A DNA stretch of 42,419 nt, from assembly GCF_001939115.1 (NCBI RefSeq), contig NZ_MQTZ01000004.1, forward strand, positions 65,569-107,987, written 5' to 3'. Position 1 is the stretch's first letter. Each line of letters starts with the position of its first letter. A model generated the notes under the pieces. The model did not search any database and had not been told where the DNA came from. It worked only from the letters and a program-made list of their open reading frames with translations. This document shows positions 40,034-42,419 of this stretch, one piece after another. This DNA comes from Leptolyngbya sp. 'hensonii' (lineage in GTDB: Bacteria; Cyanobacteriota; Cyanobacteriia; GCF-001939115). The position numbers and the translations under genes are program-made.

Positions 40034-42419
40034 ATGAAGCGAAAGTGGGAGAATGAGGAACTAACTGAGCATTGGAGCATTGATATCTCAGAGAGGGGAC
40101 TGATTGTTCAAAAGAAGGGAGCCAACCGTTTAGGGTTCGCACTGCTGCTGAAGTTCTTTCAATGGAAGGGGCGCTTTCCGGAGAAGAAGAATGAGATTGT
40201 GCGCGTTGTGCAAGAATTTGTTGCTGAGCAATTGGGTATTTCTGCAAGTCTTTACCAGGAATACGACTGGCAAGGAAGAGCCAGTCACTATCATCGAGCA
40301 GAAATTCGCCAATTACTACAGTTTCGTCCCGTTCAGTCGTCGGATTTTGACGAGTTGCGCCAGTGGCTCATGGATGTGGTCTTACTGGAGGAAGTCGATG
40401 TCCGTCGCATTCAACAGTCGCTCTATGAGGAGCTAAAGAACCGTAGGATTGAACCCCCGACTTCTGGTCGTCTCCAACGTCTACTCAATTCAGCCAAGCA
40501 CCAGTTTGAGACACAACTTTGTGTGACCATTAGTGAGCGCATCTCCGTGTCCTGCCGTGAAGCGTTGGATGAATTGACCGGACCTCAAGAAGATTCCTAC
40601 CTCCTAGACCCCCAGGAGGTTCAGCTCAATCAACTGAAGGAAGAGGTGGGGTCTGCCACAGTGAAGAGCCTGGAAGCCGAGTTGTCGAAACTCGAAATTC
40701 TCCAAAGGGTGGGAGTTCCTGACGGTCTGTTTACAAGCCTGTGCGAAAGTATGGTGGAACGATATCGATTGCGGGTTGAGACAGAGACACTGACCGAGTT
40801 GAGACGGCATCCTGAGCCGATGCGATACACTCTGTTGGCGGCATTTTGCTCCTTACGCTTGCAAGAGGTCATCGACAATATCGTTGAGCTTCTGCTGCAA
40901 CTGGTCAATCGACTGGAGCGACGGAGCCGCAAGCGAGTCACCGAAGAAGTGGTCGCCAAAGCGCAAAGTAGCGGTGAGCATGACAAAATCCTTTATCAGA
41001 TCGCTCTGGCAGCCCTGGCTCAACCAGAGGGACTGGTCAAAGATGTGATTTATCCCATTGCAGCAGAAGAGACTTTGGAGAAATTGGTGGACAGTTTAAG
41101 TGGAGGAGGGACATTTCGAGAACGGCTTCATGCTCGCCTACGCACTGCCTATCATCACCATTACCGCCGGATGCTGCCCTTAATTCTCAAGGCGTTGGAG
41201 TTCCGGTGTGATAACCCCCAACTGCAACCCATCCTGGAAGCGCTGCGGCTTTTGAAGGATTATGCGGATACTCCAGCGCGGACTCCTTATGCGGCAGACC
41301 ACTCAGTGCCAATTGAAGGCGTTCTCAGTTCCACCTGGCAGGCGGTAGCGGTCAGCATGGGGGAAAATGGCGAACCTAAAATTGACCGGGTGGCTTATGA
41401 ACTGGGCGTGCTTCAAATGGTGCGGGACAAATTGCGTTGCAAGGAGATCTGGGTAGATGGAGCTAAGCGCTACCGGAATCCGGACGAGGACTTGCCGCAA
41501 GACTTTGAGGCAAAACGCGCAACCTATTATCAGATCTTGCAGCAACCCCTGGAGGTGGAATCCTTCATCGCCAAAATTCAGCAGGACATGGCTCAAGCCT
41601 TGAAGCAATTTAATGCGGGGCTGCCCACCAATTCTAAAGTGGACATTTCCTCAACTCGTGACGGTTGGATTCGCTTGAGTCCCTTGGAGGCACAACCGGA
41701 ACCCGAACAGTTGAGGATGCTGAAGGAGGAACTCCATCGTCGTTGGTCCACAATTCCCTTACTGGACATCCTCAAAGAAACCGAATTTCGACTTGGGTTC
41801 ACGACCCATTTCCGGAGCGCTGCCAGCCGAGAAGCCCTTGACCCTGTTGAGCTACAGAAGCGCCTGTTGTTGTGTCTGTACGCCTTAGGAACCAATCTGG
41901 GCATCAAGCGGATTGCTCCCTCAGATCACGGTGTCGGCTACTTTGATTTGCATTATGTTCGTCGCAAGTTCTTGAGTAAGGCGGCACTCCGGCAGGCGAT
42001 TACTGATGTGGCGGATGCAGTATTCCGTGTCCGGTTGCCGCACATTTGGGGAGATGGCACCACCGCTTGTGCGTCAGACTCCAAGCAGTTTGGGACGTGG
42101 GACCAGAACCTGATGACCGAATGGCACCCGCGCTATCAAGAACGAGGGGTGATGATCTACTGGCATGTAGAAAAGAAGTCAGTTTGCGTTTATTCCCAAC
42201 TCAAGCGCTGTTCCTCCTCGGAGGTGGCCGCCATGATCCAAGGTGTACTGCGCCACTGTACCCAAATGTCGATTGATAAAAACTACGTCGATACGCACGG
42301 TCAAAGTGAAGTTGGCTTTGCCTTTTGCTATCTCCTCGGCTTCCAACTCATGCCGCGCATCAAAGGTATTCAGCAGCAAAAGCTGTATCTACCCGATAAA
42401 GGGCAATCCAAGTCCTACC
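40034..42419 (+). CDS. tnpA: Tn3-family transposase (3' end beyond the window)
   Basis: I translated the plus strand from the ATG at 40034; it stays open to the right edge for 795 codons of an expected roughly 1000. The start is [20 protein letters not shown] with [20 protein letters not shown], the N-terminal DUF4158-type region of TnpA. The catalytic core carries the first Asp in [10 protein letters not shown] and the second in [20 protein letters not shown], then [15 protein letters not shown]; the final Glu lies past the edge. No frameshift or stop in view, so the element may be active. No 38-bp GGGG-type terminal repeat could be identified in the 144 bp upstream. The resolvase or cargo would lie outside the window. 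Confidence 0.93.
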   Translation, partial: MKRKWENEELTEHWSIDISERGLIVQKKGANRLGFALLLKFFQWKGRFPEKKNEIVRVVQEFVAEQLGISASLYQEYDWQGRASHYHRAEIRQLLQFRPVQSSDFDELRQWLMDVVLLEEVDVRRIQQSLYEELKNRRIEPPTSGRLQRLLNSAKHQFETQLCVTISERISVSCREALDELTGPQEDSYLLDPQEVQLNQLKEEVGSATVKSLEAELSKLEILQRVGVPDGLFTSLCESMVERYRLRVETETLTELRRHPEPMRYTLLAAFCSLRLQEVIDNIVELLLQLVNRLERRSRKRVTEEVVAKAQSSGEHDKILYQIALAALAQPEGLVKDVIYPIAAEETLEKLVDSLSGGGTFRERLHARLRTAYHHHYRRMLPLILKALEFRCDNPQLQPILEALRLLKDYADTPARTPYAADHSVPIEGVLSSTWQAVAVSMGENGEPKIDRVAYELGVLQMVRDKLRCKEIWVDGAKRYRNPDEDLPQDFEAKRATYYQILQQPLEVESFIAKIQQDMAQALKQFNAGLPTNSKVDISSTRDGWIRLSPLEAQPEPEQLRMLKEELHRRWSTIPLLDILKETEFRLGFTTHFRSAASREALDPVELQKRLLLCLYALGTNLGIKRIAPSDHGVGYFDLHYVRRKFLSKAALRQAITDVADAVFRVRLPHIWGDGTTACASDSKQFGTWDQNLMTEWHPRYQERGVMIYWHVEKKSVCVYSQLKRCSSSEVAAMIQGVLRHCTQMSIDKNYVDTHGQSEVGFAFCYLLGFQLMPRIKGIQQQKLYLPDKGQSKSY

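Noticed and set aside
1-42419. CRISPR array or Cas genes
   Set aside because: No regularly spaced 25-40 bp repeats and no Cas motifs were seen; the 32-bp and 36-bp repeats are in-frame coding duplications.

Overview
The window is cyanobacterial. The palindrome GCGATCGC (HIP1) and its shorter forms are scattered through almost every gene, and several protein families are typically cyanobacterial (Uma2 family, HIP1-rich ParAB, dispersed GTAGCGAAGC-type repeats). A filamentous or Leptolyngbya-like organism is my inference. There are no rRNAs, no convincing tRNA and no CRISPR array. The gene content (tyrosine recombinases, ParAB, primase, Tn3 transposase, defence genes) marks an accessory region: a plasmid, or a plasmid-derived genomic island.

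Layout. (1) 1-1320, minus: a umuDC pair. UmuC runs off the left edge. The UmuD partner is encoded already shortened, at the point where UmuD is normally cleaved, and has lost both catalytic residues. (2) 1480-3601: a small membrane protein, a PD-(D/E)XK nuclease-like protein and a DUF6794-like protein. (3) 8305 down to 3657, minus: a compact run of seven genes. They encode two small DNA-binding proteins, an ExeA/TniB-like AAA ATPase with C-terminal membrane helices, a small protein, a YdjM-type membrane protein, a lipoprotein adaptor of the HlyD type and a secreted TolC-like helical protein. I read this as an envelope-spanning assembly of unknown purpose. (4) 8446-9845: a WYL-domain regulator without its N-terminal half, and a small tyrosine recombinase bracketed by a perfect 38-bp inverted repeat that runs into the WYL gene. 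(5) 10315-18530: a replicon-like block with an archaeo-eukaryotic-type primase, whose C-terminal tail is cut off by one in-frame stop, and ParA/ParB. A Trypco1 plus trypsin-NACHT defence pair sits between them.

(6) 18611-30924: a DUF1016 nuclease (plus), then a long minus-strand defence operon. Transcription order is a 59-residue coupled ORF, DUF499 ATPase, DUF3780, a Uma2 nuclease-like protein, DUF1156 adenine methylase, an AbrB/PIN toxin-antitoxin pair and a PLD-SNF2 helicase. This is a DISARM-related anti-phage cluster with two cargo insertions. A small separate gene lies upstream at 30625-30924. (7) 30925-31966: two identical inverted repeats placed around a 16-bp palindrome, in front of a second tyrosine recombinase. 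(8) 32650-39302: an operon for a branched-chain-amino-acid-type ABC importer (two permeases, one fused double ATPase, one lipoprotein binding protein). It continues through overlapping or closely spaced genes into a free-standing alanyl-tRNA-synthetase-like protein and a GAF-like/HTH protein. The last part is clearly AT-richer than its surroundings. (9) 39308-42419: the 3' remnant of an IS4-type transposase, then a Tn3-family transposase running off the right edge.

Most unusual: the transporter plus AlaRS-like operon, the pre-processed catalytically dead UmuD, the primase with an in-frame stop before a conserved-looking tail, the recombinase between perfect inverted repeats, and the envelope operon with its 272-nt gene overlap. 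All functions are read from sequence motifs; no database search was possible.
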